A DNA stretch of 64,000 nt. Source: Oceanisphaera litoralis (GTDB lineage: Bacteria; Pseudomonadota; Gammaproteobacteria; Enterobacterales; Aeromonadaceae). Below are positions 31,334-38,795 of the stretch, piece after piece (position 1 is the stretch's first letter; each line of letters begins with the position of its first letter). A model generated the notes under the pieces. That model did not search any database, had not been told where the DNA came from, and worked only from the letters and a program-made list of their open reading frames with translations. The translations under genes were made by a program, and so were the position numbers. Location of the stretch: the NCBI RefSeq assembly GCF_016907015.1, contig NZ_JAFBBE010000006.1, positions 62,001 to 126,000 on the forward strand, in the 5' to 3' direction.

Positions 31334-32151
31334 CCCCCATCACCGGCCCCGGCATCCACTACGACCTGAGCAACGAGGACTATCACAACAGCCCCGGCAT
31401 CAGTAACAGCGGCCTGGGGTTGATAGATGAATCCCCCGCTACCTTCATCTGGAACCAAGCCGCTCCAGTGGATGAGGATAAGACCAAGCCGCTGGACATG
31501 GGTACCGCCCTGCACTGTATTTTGCTGGAGCCGGACGAATTCAAAGACCGCTTCATCATCGCGCCGGAATTCAACCGGCGCACCACGGCAGGCAAGGCCA
31601 ATGAGCAGGCATTTTTATCGGAATGCTCGGATCTTGGCAAAACCATCATGACCGTCGAAGAGGGCCGCAAACTTAACTTCATGCGAGAGAGCGCCATGGC
31701 ACACCCCGACGCCCGTTGGTTGCTGGAGTCAGAAGGCCACGCCGAAGCCAGTATCTACTGGACCGACAAGGAAACCGGCGAGCTATGTCGCATTAGACCC
31801 GACCGCTTCTTGAAAGACCGACCCATCATCATCGACGTTAAAAAAGTCGATGGCATGGACCGCTTTCAGCGCCAAGTGTTTGATTTTTGCTACCACCGCC
31901 AAGACGCCATGTATTGCGATGGCTACAAGCAGCACTTTGGCGAGGACCCCATATTCCTGTTCTTAATCGTTAGCTCAACCATCAGTTGCGGCAAGTACCC
32001 GGTGCGCGTCAGGCCGCTGGATGAAGAGGCCAAGCAATTGGGGCGTGAGCTGTACCGCAAGAACCTCAATGAGTACCACCGCTGCCGCGTCGAAGATGAC
32101 TGGCACGACTTCCAACCAATTGAAGCCCCCTACTGGGCAAGGAGAACGTAA
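31330..32151 (+). CDS. RecE-like exonuclease VIII, PD-(D/E)XK nuclease
   Basis: The 273-residue protein matches the C-terminal nuclease of RecE (DUF3799 group). It has the N-terminal YHNSPGISNSGL (about 17-29), TALHCILLEPDEF (about 58-70), the catalytic core RIRPDRF...IIIDVKKVDG (Asp about 156, D-x-K about 170) and FQRQVFDFCYHRQDAMYCDGY. It digests the 5' strand of duplex ends to prepare them for RecT. The start is a GTG in a GTGA overlap. The stop overlaps the recT start (TAATG). Confidence 0.88.
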   Translation: MTPITGPGIHYDLSNEDYHNSPGISNSGLGLIDESPATFIWNQAAPVDEDKTKPLDMGTALHCILLEPDEFKDRFIIAPEFNRRTTAGKANEQAFLSECSDLGKTIMTVEEGRKLNFMRESAMAHPDARWLLESEGHAEASIYWTDKETGELCRIRPDRFLKDRPIIIDVKKVDGMDRFQRQVFDFCYHRQDAMYCDGYKQHFGEDPIFLFLIVSSTISCGKYPVRVRPLDEEAKQLGRELYRKNLNEYHRCRVEDDWHDFQPIEAPYWARRT

Positions 32152-33161
32152 TGGGTACGCAAGTGGCAGCCGGCACCGTCGGCGCGTTTTACGAAATGAT
32201 GGCCCCCGAAATTGAAAAGCAGGGTATTTACTCCCTGCTGCCCGCCCACATCACGCCAGAGGCGTTTGTACGGGCCGCAGCGGTCGCCATGGCCAAAAGC
32301 CCCGACTTGGCAGAGGCAGACCCCAATACGGTTATCATGGCGCTGTCCGACTGCGCCAAAGACGGCCTAGTGCCAGACAACCGCGAGGCCGCGCTGGTGG
32401 TCTACAACTCCAAGGTCAAGCGCAATGGCCGCGACGAGTGGATCAAGAAAGCCCAATACCTGCCCATGGTGGACGGGGTGCTGAAACGCGCCCGCCAATC
32501 CGGCCAGATAGACGTCATCGCCGGCAAGGCCGTATTCGAGGGTGACGAGTTCGATTACTGGATGGACGAGAACGGCGAGCACATCAACTACCGCCCCAAG
32601 TTCGTTGGCCGTGGCGAGTTCATCCTGTCCTTTGCCTTTGCCAAGCTGAAAACCGGCGAGCTGATCGTCGAAGTAATGACCAAGGAAGAGGTGGACCGGG
32701 TGCGCAAAGCCAGCAAGGGCGGCCAGTATGGCCCCTGGGCTGACTGGTACGACCGCATGGCCGTCAAGAGCGCATTACACCGCCTGGCCCGCCGACTGCC
32801 CAACGCATCTGAGCTCATGGATATGCTGGAGCGCGGCCAGCCCATGGACTTTCACAAAGAAAAAGACGTTACCCCAGCACCGCCTCCCGTCGCCGCCATC
32901 GACCACCTGAAAGCCGCCATCGACGGCAAGCCCGCACCGGAGCAACCGCAATCAGTGTGGAGCGACGAGCAGGAAGATCGCTATCAGGAAGTGGTGGATC
33001 AGATGGGGATGGCACAGAGCCAGGGCGAACTCAGCGCCGCCGGCAATAGCTTGGCCACCCTGGGTGATCTGCCCGAAGGATACCGCGACACCGCCATGAA
33101 GGCGTACCGCGAGAAGAAGGCACTACTGGATGCCATGTTAAAAACAGAAGGAGTTGAATAA
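32151..33161 (+). CDS. recT: RecT-family single-strand annealing recombinase
   Basis: The 336-residue protein has the RecT core: AAAVAMAKSPDLAEADPNTVIMALSDCAKDGLVPD (about 44-78), YLPMVDGVLKRARQSGQI (about 103-120), the FEYW-like segment with VGRGEFILSFAFAKLKTGE, and WYDRMAVKSALHRLARRLP (about 203-221). The C-terminal 110 residues are acidic and probably contact SSB. With RecE it drives homologous annealing during phage replication. It overlaps neighbours by one to four bases. Confidence 0.92.
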   Translation: MGTQVAAGTVGAFYEMMAPEIEKQGIYSLLPAHITPEAFVRAAAVAMAKSPDLAEADPNTVIMALSDCAKDGLVPDNREAALVVYNSKVKRNGRDEWIKKAQYLPMVDGVLKRARQSGQIDVIAGKAVFEGDEFDYWMDENGEHINYRPKFVGRGEFILSFAFAKLKTGELIVEVMTKEEVDRVRKASKGGQYGPWADWYDRMAVKSALHRLARRLPNASELMDMLERGQPMDFHKEKDVTPAPPPVAAIDHLKAAIDGKPAPEQPQSVWSDEQEDRYQEVVDQMGMAQSQGELSAAGNSLATLGDLPEGYRDTAMKAYREKKALLDAMLKTEGVE

Positions 33162-34267
33162 TGAGCGAACAAGCCACCACCGAATTAGCGTTACCGGAAA
33201 TCACCACCGAACTGGCGCCCAAAATATTCACCACTGGGGGGTTATCCCCCTTTATCGAGCGGGTAGCGGAGCAAGTGAAGGGTGAGGTGCCCGACTTAAC
33301 CACCAAGAAAGGCCGCGCCCGCATTGCCAGCCTGGCCATGCAGGTGGCCCGCAGCAAAACCGCCGTGGAGAAGCCCGGCCGCGAATACCTCAAACAACTG
33401 AAGGCCATGCCCAAGACCGTGGAAACCGAGCTGCGCGAGTTCGTGCAGGCCATGGACGCCCTCCGCGACGAAGTACGGGCGCCGCTGAATGAATGGGAGG
33501 CGGTAGAGAAAGCGCGGGTTGCCGCCCATGAAGAGAAGCTGAGCAACATTCGCGGCTGGTTCGACCCCGAGCGCGATTACACCTCAGCTTACCTGAAAGA
33601 CGAGATCCAGCAGCTCACCGCCACCTCAATTGCCGACATGGAAGAATTCACCGAGCAGGCGGCGCTGGCCAAAGAAGCCAGCCTGAAACGCATGAACGAC
33701 GCTCTACCCGCCATTGAGGCCCGCGAAGCCGAGCAGGTGGAGCTGGAGCGGCTGCGCCAGGAAGCCGCCCGGCGCGAGCAGCAAGAACGCGAACAGCGCA
33801 TCGCCATCGAGGCCGCCGCCCGCGCCAAGGCCGAGGCAGAACAGGCGGCCCAGGCCGAACGGGATGCCGCCATGCAGCGCGAAGCCGAGTTAAAGGCCCA
33901 GGCAGAGCAAGCGCAACGCGAAGCACAAGCCGCCGCAGAGCTGGCCGAGCAGCAAGCCATCAACGCAAGGCGACAGGCCGAACAAGATCGCATCGACGCT
34001 GAGCAGCGAGCGAAGCAACAACAGCAGCAAGCCATCGAGGCAGAACGCCAGCGCGTAGCCGCCGAGCAATTGGCGCAGCAGCAAGCAGCGGAGCAAGCCC
34101 GGCGCGAAGCCCAAGCCAAAGCCGCCAACGTCGAGCACCGCAAGCAGGTTAACAACGCCGCCCTGATTGGCCTGATGGCACACACCGACCTGACCGAAGA
34201 GCAGGCCAAAGCCGTGATCTGCGCCGTCGCCAAGGGGCAGGTATCCCATATCAACATTAGCTACTGA
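33161..34267 (+). CDS. Coiled-coil protein of the RecET operon
   Basis: The 368-residue protein has an N-terminal domain (about 25-175) with PDLTTKKGRARIASLAMQVARSKTAVEKPG. A very long Ala/Glu/Gln/Arg coiled coil follows (about 180-325). The C-terminal tail (about 330-368) is LIGLMAHTDLTEEQAKAVICAVAKGQV. Proteins of this form, often mis-named TolA-like, sit beside recT in many phages. The role is unknown; from context it probably assists recombination. The tail resembles a small helical domain also found alone in such operons. Confidence 0.72.
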   Translation: MSEQATTELALPEITTELAPKIFTTGGLSPFIERVAEQVKGEVPDLTTKKGRARIASLAMQVARSKTAVEKPGREYLKQLKAMPKTVETELREFVQAMDALRDEVRAPLNEWEAVEKARVAAHEEKLSNIRGWFDPERDYTSAYLKDEIQQLTATSIADMEEFTEQAALAKEASLKRMNDALPAIEAREAEQVELERLRQEAARREQQEREQRIAIEAAARAKAEAEQAAQAERDAAMQREAELKAQAEQAQREAQAAAELAEQQAINARRQAEQDRIDAEQRAKQQQQQAIEAERQRVAAEQLAQQQAAEQARREAQAKAANVEHRKQVNNAALIGLMAHTDLTEEQAKAVICAVAKGQVSHINISY

Positions 34268-34270
34268 CCA

Positions 34271-34288
34271 CAGGGGCGCAAGCCCCTG
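34271..34288 (+). other. GNRA-capped hairpin in intergenic space
   Basis: CAGGGGC-GCAA-GCCCCTG is a perfect 7-bp stem with a GCAA tetraloop just after the coiled-coil gene. There is no T-run, so it is more likely an RNA stability or processing element than a terminator. Confidence 0.55.
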
Positions 34289-34302
34289 CCCTGGAGGCCT
34301 GA

Positions 34303-34494
34303 ATGCACACCATCCACCAGCGGCACCTGCCCAGCAGCCCCGAGCTGATGGCCATGGCCACCGCCAAGCGCAAAGGCAAGCCGTTCATGGTTGACGGCCT
34401 GCCCTACGCCCTGAACGAATGGCAGCCCAAAGAGGGCCGCATTCACATTACCCTGATCCCCTACGGAGCCACCCATGCCCGCACACCTGATTGA
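34303..34494 (+). CDS. Small hypothetical phage protein (63 aa)
   Basis: The ATG at 34303 has GGAGG five bases upstream. The basic N-terminus is followed by a beta-rich region (KPFMVDGLPYALNEWQPKEGRIHITLIPYG). Its end overlaps the next gene. The family is not recognised. Confidence 0.58.
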   Translation: MHTIHQRHLPSSPELMAMATAKRKGKPFMVDGLPYALNEWQPKEGRIHITLIPYGATHARTPD

Positions 34495-34711
34495 TACCCG
34501 GTCCACCATCGTTGACGTAACCCAGGGCCGGCAGTGGCCGAGTGAAACCCGCATCGACCAGATAGGCCAGAACGGCCCAACCGGTGAGCATTACGACCTG
34601 GACGTGCTCTATGCCACCGAGGCCCGGCTGGAACGCGGCCTGGTCAACGTGCGTGAGCAAATTCGGGAATACGTGAATCAGCACAACCTGAACAAGCAGG
34701 GGGCGAAGTGA
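34475..34711 (+). CDS. Small hypothetical phage protein (78 aa)
   Basis: The ATG at 34475 has GGAG upstream. The N-terminal half includes STIVDVTQGRQW and the C-terminal half is a helix (ARLERGLVNVREQIREYVNQHN). The stop is overlapped by the GTG of the methylase gene (GTGA). No family is recognised. Confidence 0.58.
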   Translation: MPAHLIDTRSTIVDVTQGRQWPSETRIDQIGQNGPTGEHYDLDVLYATEARLERGLVNVREQIREYVNQHNLNKQGAK

Positions 34712-35349
34712 ACCAGTACAGCCTTATTCTTGCCGATCCGCCCTGGCAATACCGCGACAAGTGCGGCAGTGGCGAGCGCGGCGCCCACTTCAAATACCCG
34801 GTGATGAGCCTGCAGGATATTTGCCGGCTGCCGGTGCATACCCTGGCCGCCGACAGCTGCCTGCTGGCGATGTGGTGGGTACCCACCATGCCCGCCGAGG
34901 CGCTGAAGGTGGTCGAGGCCTGGGGGTTCAGGCTGATGACCATGAAGGGCTTCACCTGGGGCAAGACCTACAAGAAGCAGACCGACAAAATCGCCATCGG
35001 CATGGGCCACATGACCCGAGCCAACAGCGAAGACATGCTCTTCGCGGTCAAGGGCAAGCTGCCGCCCCGCCTGAGTGCCAGTGTGCGCCAGTTGCAGATT
35101 TACCCCCGCATGGAGCACAGCGCCAAGCCGCCCGAGTTTCGGGATCATCTGGTCGAGCTGCTGGGCGACGTGCCGCGCATCGAGCTATTCGCCCGCCAGT
35201 CTGCACCGGGATGGGACCACTGGGGCAACGAGCTGGACAGCGCGATCAACATGTTTCCCGGCGCCTTTACCCAATCGCTGAGGCCGGCGCAATCACCGGA
35301 GCTCGCCCCGTTATCATCTGAGCAGGAGGCCGCATGTTCAACCGGATAA
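34708..35349 (+). CDS. MT-A70 family DNA N6-adenine methyltransferase
   Basis: The 213-residue protein starts at a GTG coupled to the previous gene. The catalytic motif DPPW is at residues 10-13 (ILADPPWQYRDK). The SAM-fold strands and FTWGKTYKK, GMGHMTRANSEDMLFAVKGK and the PEFRDHLVELLGDVPRIELFAR stretch are typical of phage MT-A70 enzymes. It methylates adenine in DNA, probably to protect phage DNA or to alter host regulation. No partner nuclease is next to it, so it appears to be an orphan methylase. Confidence 0.87.
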   Translation: MNQYSLILADPPWQYRDKCGSGERGAHFKYPVMSLQDICRLPVHTLAADSCLLAMWWVPTMPAEALKVVEAWGFRLMTMKGFTWGKTYKKQTDKIAIGMGHMTRANSEDMLFAVKGKLPPRLSASVRQLQIYPRMEHSAKPPEFRDHLVELLGDVPRIELFARQSAPGWDHWGNELDSAINMFPGAFTQSLRPAQSPELAPLSSEQEAACSTG

Positions 35350-35519
35350 CAAGTTGGCTCCGGGTCCGAAAGCGCCCCGAGCCGCAGGACGTGATCATCA
35401 TCCGGCCGCCGGCATTCATCCCCTGGCCGCCACGACCGATCTACACCACCAAACATAAACGCGGCCCCGCCAAGGGCCGCCGTCGATATCAACCAACTCA
35501 CGGAAGGGACACGCAATGA
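35334..35519 (+). CDS. Small basic phage protein (61 aa)
   Basis: The ATG at 35334 has GGAGG five bases upstream and lies inside the end of the methylase gene. The protein is Arg/Lys/Pro-rich (IIIRPPAFIPWPPRPIYTTKHKRG...) with little predicted structure. The stop overlaps the next ATG. It is unrecognised, possibly nucleic-acid binding because of its charge. Confidence 0.5.
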   Translation: MFNRITSWLRVRKRPEPQDVIIIRPPAFIPWPPRPIYTTKHKRGPAKGRRRYQPTHGRDTQ

Positions 35520-36361
35520 CTGCCCAGCCCAATCTGAACACCCAAATCACCAAGCTCCAGGCCCAGCTCGACATGGCCGATCTGCTGGAGCTGGCCATCA
35601 ACCGCCACAACCTGGAAGTGGTGGAAATGGAACGCCTGGCCGACTACAACGAGCAACTGCTGTCCGAGAACGCCGCCCAGGCCGAAATCATCAAGCAGCT
35701 GGAGGAACGCGCCGCCCAGTTTGAAGCGCGCCACGCCCGCGACATGGAGGCCATCACCAAGATAGAGCCCATCGCCAAGGCCGCGGTATCGCTGCGCCAC
35801 ACCCACGATCTGACCAAAGCCAACCTGGCCGCCGTGCAGAAAGAGCTGAACCAGCTCAAGGGCGGCGAGAATCCGAAGAAGCTGAAAGAGCAGATCAAGC
35901 GCAACAAGGAGAAAAACGCCGAACTCACCACCCGCAACGAGCGTCTTTTGCGCGAGGCCAAGGAGTATCGTAGCCAGCTCAAGACCCAGGGCGCCACCAT
36001 AGACGCGCTGAAGAAGGAGGCCTATGTGTCCGGCGTGAAGAATGCCAACGGCGCCTTTACCCGGCTGTGGAGTGACGGCGTGCAGAACATCATCCTGTGG
36101 CCCGACGCCATCAAGATGCAGAACACCGAGACCGGCGATATCAGCGAAGGCCGCGCCTTGCTGTACATGCACAACTCCGGCCGCGGCGCCCTGCTGACCC
36201 TGGACGACACCACCGGCACCACCCAGATGGGCGCCTCACCCAAGGGCGGGCTCAAGATCTCCCGTCAAGCCAAGGACTTCACCGACGCTTGGCTGTACAA
36301 GGTCAACCAGGTGCAGGGCGGCGATATTACCGACGCCGATCTGCGCGTCACCGACATGTAA
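35516..36361 (+). CDS. Coiled-coil phage protein with C-terminal globular domain
   Basis: In this 281-residue protein, residues 1-165 form a nearly continuous coiled coil (heptads of Leu/Ala with Glu/Lys/Arg). Residues 170-281 form a compact domain with TRLWSDGVQNIILWPDAIKM and ALLTLDDTTGTTQMGAS. The second domain looks beta-rich. It lies between the methylase and the regulator cluster, joined by short overlaps. I do not recognise the family. Confidence 0.65.
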   Translation: MTAQPNLNTQITKLQAQLDMADLLELAINRHNLEVVEMERLADYNEQLLSENAAQAEIIKQLEERAAQFEARHARDMEAITKIEPIAKAAVSLRHTHDLTKANLAAVQKELNQLKGGENPKKLKEQIKRNKEKNAELTTRNERLLREAKEYRSQLKTQGATIDALKKEAYVSGVKNANGAFTRLWSDGVQNIILWPDAIKMQNTETGDISEGRALLYMHNSGRGALLTLDDTTGTTQMGASPKGGLKISRQAKDFTDAWLYKVNQVQGGDITDADLRVTDM

Positions 36362-36372
36362 GGGCGGCCGTC

Positions 36373-36666
36373 ATGATTGAGAACGTCATCAACCAGACCA
36401 TGAGCGTGTGGCAGGAGCCCGGCAGCCAGTGCGAGGCCATCGGCCCGCGCCCCACGCCCACCATCATCGGCCAGACCGTCAAGGACAGGCGCGCCACCCT
36501 GGCGGTCATGTTATGTCAGGAGCTGGGCGCCACGGTCCCGGCCATCACCCAGGCTACCGGCGTCGGGGAAGACACCCAGCGGCTGATAGCCGAGCGCCGC
36601 ACCGAAGACAGTAAGCGACTGGAGAGCATCTACCAGCGCGTAACGGGAACCAGAAAACATGCTTGA
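36373..36666 (+). CDS. Small phage protein with HTH-like segment (97 aa)
   Basis: The ATG at 36373 gives a 97-residue protein. The central and C-terminal part, ATLAVMLCQELGATVPAITQATGVGEDTQRLIAER (about 41-75), resembles a helix-turn-helix. It overlaps the following ANR gene by eight bases. A longer frame upstream is a shadow of the coiled-coil gene. It is probably a small DNA-binding regulator. Confidence 0.58.
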   Translation: MIENVINQTMSVWQEPGSQCEAIGPRPTPTIIGQTVKDRRATLAVMLCQELGATVPAITQATGVGEDTQRLIAERRTEDSKRLESIYQRVTGTRKHA

Positions 36667-36898
36667 CGTGCATTACATGAGAGTGGCGCGGGACGCCGCC
36701 AACAAGGAGCGCGACGGCCGGTATGACCAGGCGGCGCGCAAGTGGCACAAGGCCGGCCACATGACCAAGAGCCCGAAAAAAGTGGCCTGGTGCCAGGCAC
36801 GGGAGGCCGCCTGCTGGAAGGCGGCCGGCTCACACGGCAAACCCCAGCCGGGCACCCTGCCCCAGTTTATGCACGTCCGTCGGGAGGTAATGGCATGA
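36659..36898 (+). CDS. ANR-family small regulator
   Basis: The 79-residue protein matches the ANR (AggR-activated negative regulator) pattern: YMRVARDAANKERDGRYDQAARKWHKAGHM followed by VAWCQAREAACWK. The A..AA..ER.G.Y..AA..W motif and WC..R...C end are the family marks. ANR proteins bind AraC-type activators or H-NS and repress virulence genes in enteric pathogens. Here the gene is phage-borne and translationally coupled to an XRE regulator. Confidence 0.78.
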   Translation: MLDVHYMRVARDAANKERDGRYDQAARKWHKAGHMTKSPKKVAWCQAREAACWKAAGSHGKPQPGTLPQFMHVRREVMA

Positions 36899-37113
36899 CC
36901 ATAGGCAGCAGAATCCGCACCCTGCGCGAGGCGCACAAACTGAGCCGGCCGGAAATGGCCCGGCGACTGGGCGACATGCCCTTTACCACACTCAAGAACT
37001 ACGAGCTCGGCTACCGCCAGACCAGCGGCGCCATTATCGAGGCCATCGGCCGTTGCTTCGGCAAGAACTGGGTACTGTTCGTGCTGGGCATCGAGCCCCA
37101 GCCGAACGCCTGA
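36895..37113 (+). CDS. XRE-family HTH regulator
   Basis: The 72-residue protein starts at 36895 in an ATGA overlap with the ANR gene. The HTH is LREAHKLSRPEMARRLGDMPFTTLKNYELGYRQ (about 9-41). It is followed directly by a GGGCGA/TCGCCC hairpin (37122-37137) and by the TTGAGACAA repeats. It may bind those repeats and control genes downstream. Confidence 0.8.
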   Translation: MTIGSRIRTLREAHKLSRPEMARRLGDMPFTTLKNYELGYRQTSGAIIEAIGRCFGKNWVLFVLGIEPQPNA

Positions 37114-37157
37114 ACCCGACGGGGCGAGCCATCGCCCTGTTTCAACAACATCATAAA

Positions 37158-37206
37158 TTGAGACAAGGCTTCGGTGTTGTCTCAAAAATACGAATAATTG
37201 AGACAA
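37158..37206. promoter_or_regulatory. Operator-like triple TTGAGACAA repeat
   Basis: TTGAGACAA (37158-37166) and its exact inverse TTGTCTCAA (37177-37185) form a dyad with a 10-bp centre. A third copy in direct orientation lies at 37198-37206, 40 bp from the first. The last copy overlaps the ribosome site (AAGGA) of the 37216 gene, so binding could block its expression. Confidence 0.65.
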
Positions 37207-37215
37207 GGAATTCAC

Positions 37216-37650
37216 ATGAGTGATAGCAATGAGCTGATCCAAATGCTGGCCCTGCAGCAGATCCGCGAAGCCATCGGCGACCCCCACGGCAAGCTGATGC
37301 AGGATGAGGTGGTGGAGCGAGCGCGGGAGCTGGTAGCCGAGCGGGATGCGCTGGCGGCGCACGCTGCGTCGCTGACAGAGTGTTTCGACGACCTGATAGC
37401 GAGTAGCGAGGGTGTCACTGGGCTACACGGGAATGGCGAGATCGCACCGTGGGGCGATCTAACCGAGGGTGGCAGGTTTGAAGAGTGGCTTTTGCCTTTG
37501 TCGCAATCACCCGGCGCTAACCTGGCCGAGGTAAAGGCCCAGGCCATCGAAAGCTTCGCGGCATCCGTCCATCGCGACAGCATCCACAAGCCAACGCTGG
37601 TGGCTATCGCAAAGCATTACGCCGACCGCATCCGCAAGGAGGCGCAGTGA
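37216..37650 (+). CDS. Hypothetical phage protein (144 aa)
   Basis: The ATG at 37216 has AAGGA eight bases upstream; an in-frame TTG further upstream lies in the operator repeats. The N-terminal helix has ELVAERDALAAHAASLTECFDDLI (about 40-63), like many phage Ead/Ea22-type proteins that carry such a coil. A C-terminal part with AVHRDSIHKPTLVAIAKHYADRIR follows. The stop overlaps the next gene (GTGA). The function is unknown. Confidence 0.62.
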   Translation: MSDSNELIQMLALQQIREAIGDPHGKLMQDEVVERARELVAERDALAAHAASLTECFDDLIASSEGVTGLHGNGEIAPWGDLTEGGRFEEWLLPLSQSPGANLAEVKAQAIESFAASVHRDSIHKPTLVAIAKHYADRIRKEAQ

Positions 37651-37862
37651 CCAAACGCATCGCCCTCACCCTGTTCGCCGCCCTGCTGGGCGGCCCGGTG
37701 ATGATATATGCCGCCTTCTCGTTTATCGCCTGGGATTGTAACCCGTACACCTGGAACGAATTCTGGCGCACCGTTTATCTGTTTGCGGCACTTGGCGCGG
37801 GCTCTGGGGTTTTCTTTGTACTGAAGCCCAACCATCCAGCACCATCGAGGTGGCTGCCATGA
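37647..37862 (+). CDS. Small membrane protein (71 aa)
   Basis: A GTG start in a GTGA overlap gives 71 residues. There are two hydrophobic segments (LTLFAALLGGPVMIYAAFSFIAW and VYLFAALGAGSGVFFVLKP), so it is probably a two-helix inner-membrane protein. It is followed by very short frames (37859-37900, and 37897-37977). Confidence 0.55.
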   Translation: MTKRIALTLFAALLGGPVMIYAAFSFIAWDCNPYTWNEFWRTVYLFAALGAGSGVFFVLKPNHPAPSRWLP

Positions 37863-37896
37863 CCGAACTCGAACCCTACACCGGCCCCTGCGCCGG

Positions 37897-37977
37897 GTGA
37901 CCAGGCAACAAGTGCAGGGCATCGCCCTGCTGATCATCATCGGGGCCACGCTGCTGGCCCTGGCAGCGAAAGCCTGA
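37897..37977 (+). CDS. Possible very small membrane peptide (26 aa)
   Basis: A GTG overlaps the stop of a 13-codon frame (37859-37900, MTELEPYTGPCAG) that itself overlaps the previous gene. The peptide is one hydrophobic helix (GIALLIIIGATLLALAA). The chain of overlapping starts and stops argues for translation, but the length gives little other support. Confidence 0.3.
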   Translation: MTRQQVQGIALLIIIGATLLALAAKA

Positions 37978-38027
37978 CAACCGCGCACCCCTCTACTATG
38001 CTGAACAATCAGGGTCGGGAGGTGCGC

Positions 38028-38399
38028 ATGGAGCAACTGGACTGGGTTCAGGACGAGGAACTAATCAGGGAGTTGGTGGCCACGGTAAAATCGGACACGC
38101 TAAGCGGCGCGGCCAAGCTGGCGGCGGTGGCCAAACTACTGGCCCCGCTGGGGGTCGAGATACCGGAGCCACCATCGGCACCCGGCTTTACCGCCACCGA
38201 TATTGGCAAGGATCTGGGACTGAGCGCCCAGGCCATCGGACGGCTGGCCAACAAGCACCGGCTCAAGGACGAGCGGCACGGCGAGTTCAGACTGAGCCAG
38301 TCCCGGCACAGCGCCAAGCAAGTCGAGACCTTTATCTACAACGAACAGGGCCGCCAGGCCTTGCAGCGGATAGCCCAGGCGCAAGCCCAGCCCGCATAG
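38028..38399 (+). CDS. Phage DNA-binding-like protein (123 aa)
   Basis: The ATG at 38028 has GGGAGG five bases upstream. The centre has FTATDIGKDLGLSAQAIGRLANKHRLKDERHGEF (about 50-83), which reads as a winged-helix/HTH of the Ant/KilA accessory type. An HSAKQVETFIYNEQGRQAL segment follows. Ending at a terminator before the candidate excisionase, it closes a sub-operon. The precise role is unknown. Confidence 0.62.
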   Translation: MEQLDWVQDEELIRELVATVKSDTLSGAAKLAAVAKLLAPLGVEIPEPPSAPGFTATDIGKDLGLSAQAIGRLANKHRLKDERHGEFRLSQSRHSAKQVETFIYNEQGRQALQRIAQAQAQPA

Positions 38400-38423
38400 G
38401 GCAAGGCAACCCCCTTTTAATCA

Positions 38424-38445
38424 GCCGCCACTCAGGCGGCTTTTT
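38424..38445 (+). terminator. Intrinsic terminator before the xis/int pair
   Basis: GCCGCC-ACTCA-GGCGGC is followed by five T, 24 bases after the stop of the 38028-38399 gene. Confidence 0.8.
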
Positions 38446-38463
38446 CATGCACGGAGAACACCA

Positions 38464-38784
38464 ATGACCCCCAATATCAACATGGGCCAGGTTCTGGCCG
38501 ACCAGTTTTATCAGATGCAAATAGCCATCCAAGACATGGCCTCCCTCAAGCAACAGCTGAGCGAGTTACAGCAAGAGGTGTCTATGCTTAGGGAGTCCGG
38601 CGGCGATCAAGGCTGGATGACCATCAAGAAGGCGGCGAATATCATGGGACTCAACTCCCCCGCCCTCGCTCAACGATTCCGCCGCGGCGTCTATCCCGAG
38701 GGTGTCGTTTGGGCAATGGAAAACAACCGCTACATCGTCAACCTGCGCGCACTGCGGGAGCACATGGCACGCGGGCAACACTGA
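38464..38784 (+). CDS. Candidate excisionase / small HTH protein next to integrase
   Basis: The 106-residue protein has a coiled N-terminal helix (QIAIQDMASLKQQLSELQQEVSML). A C-terminal winged-helix-like part follows, WMTIKKAANIMGLNSPALAQRFRRGVYPEGVVW, resembling MerR/Xis-type domains (helix, turn, basic wing). It ends 11 bases before the integrase start. Excisionases usually sit exactly here. The assignment is by position and weak motif only. Confidence 0.6.
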   Translation: MTPNINMGQVLADQFYQMQIAIQDMASLKQQLSELQQEVSMLRESGGDQGWMTIKKAANIMGLNSPALAQRFRRGVYPEGVVWAMENNRYIVNLRALREHMARGQH

Positions 38785-38795
38785 GAATCCGAAAC

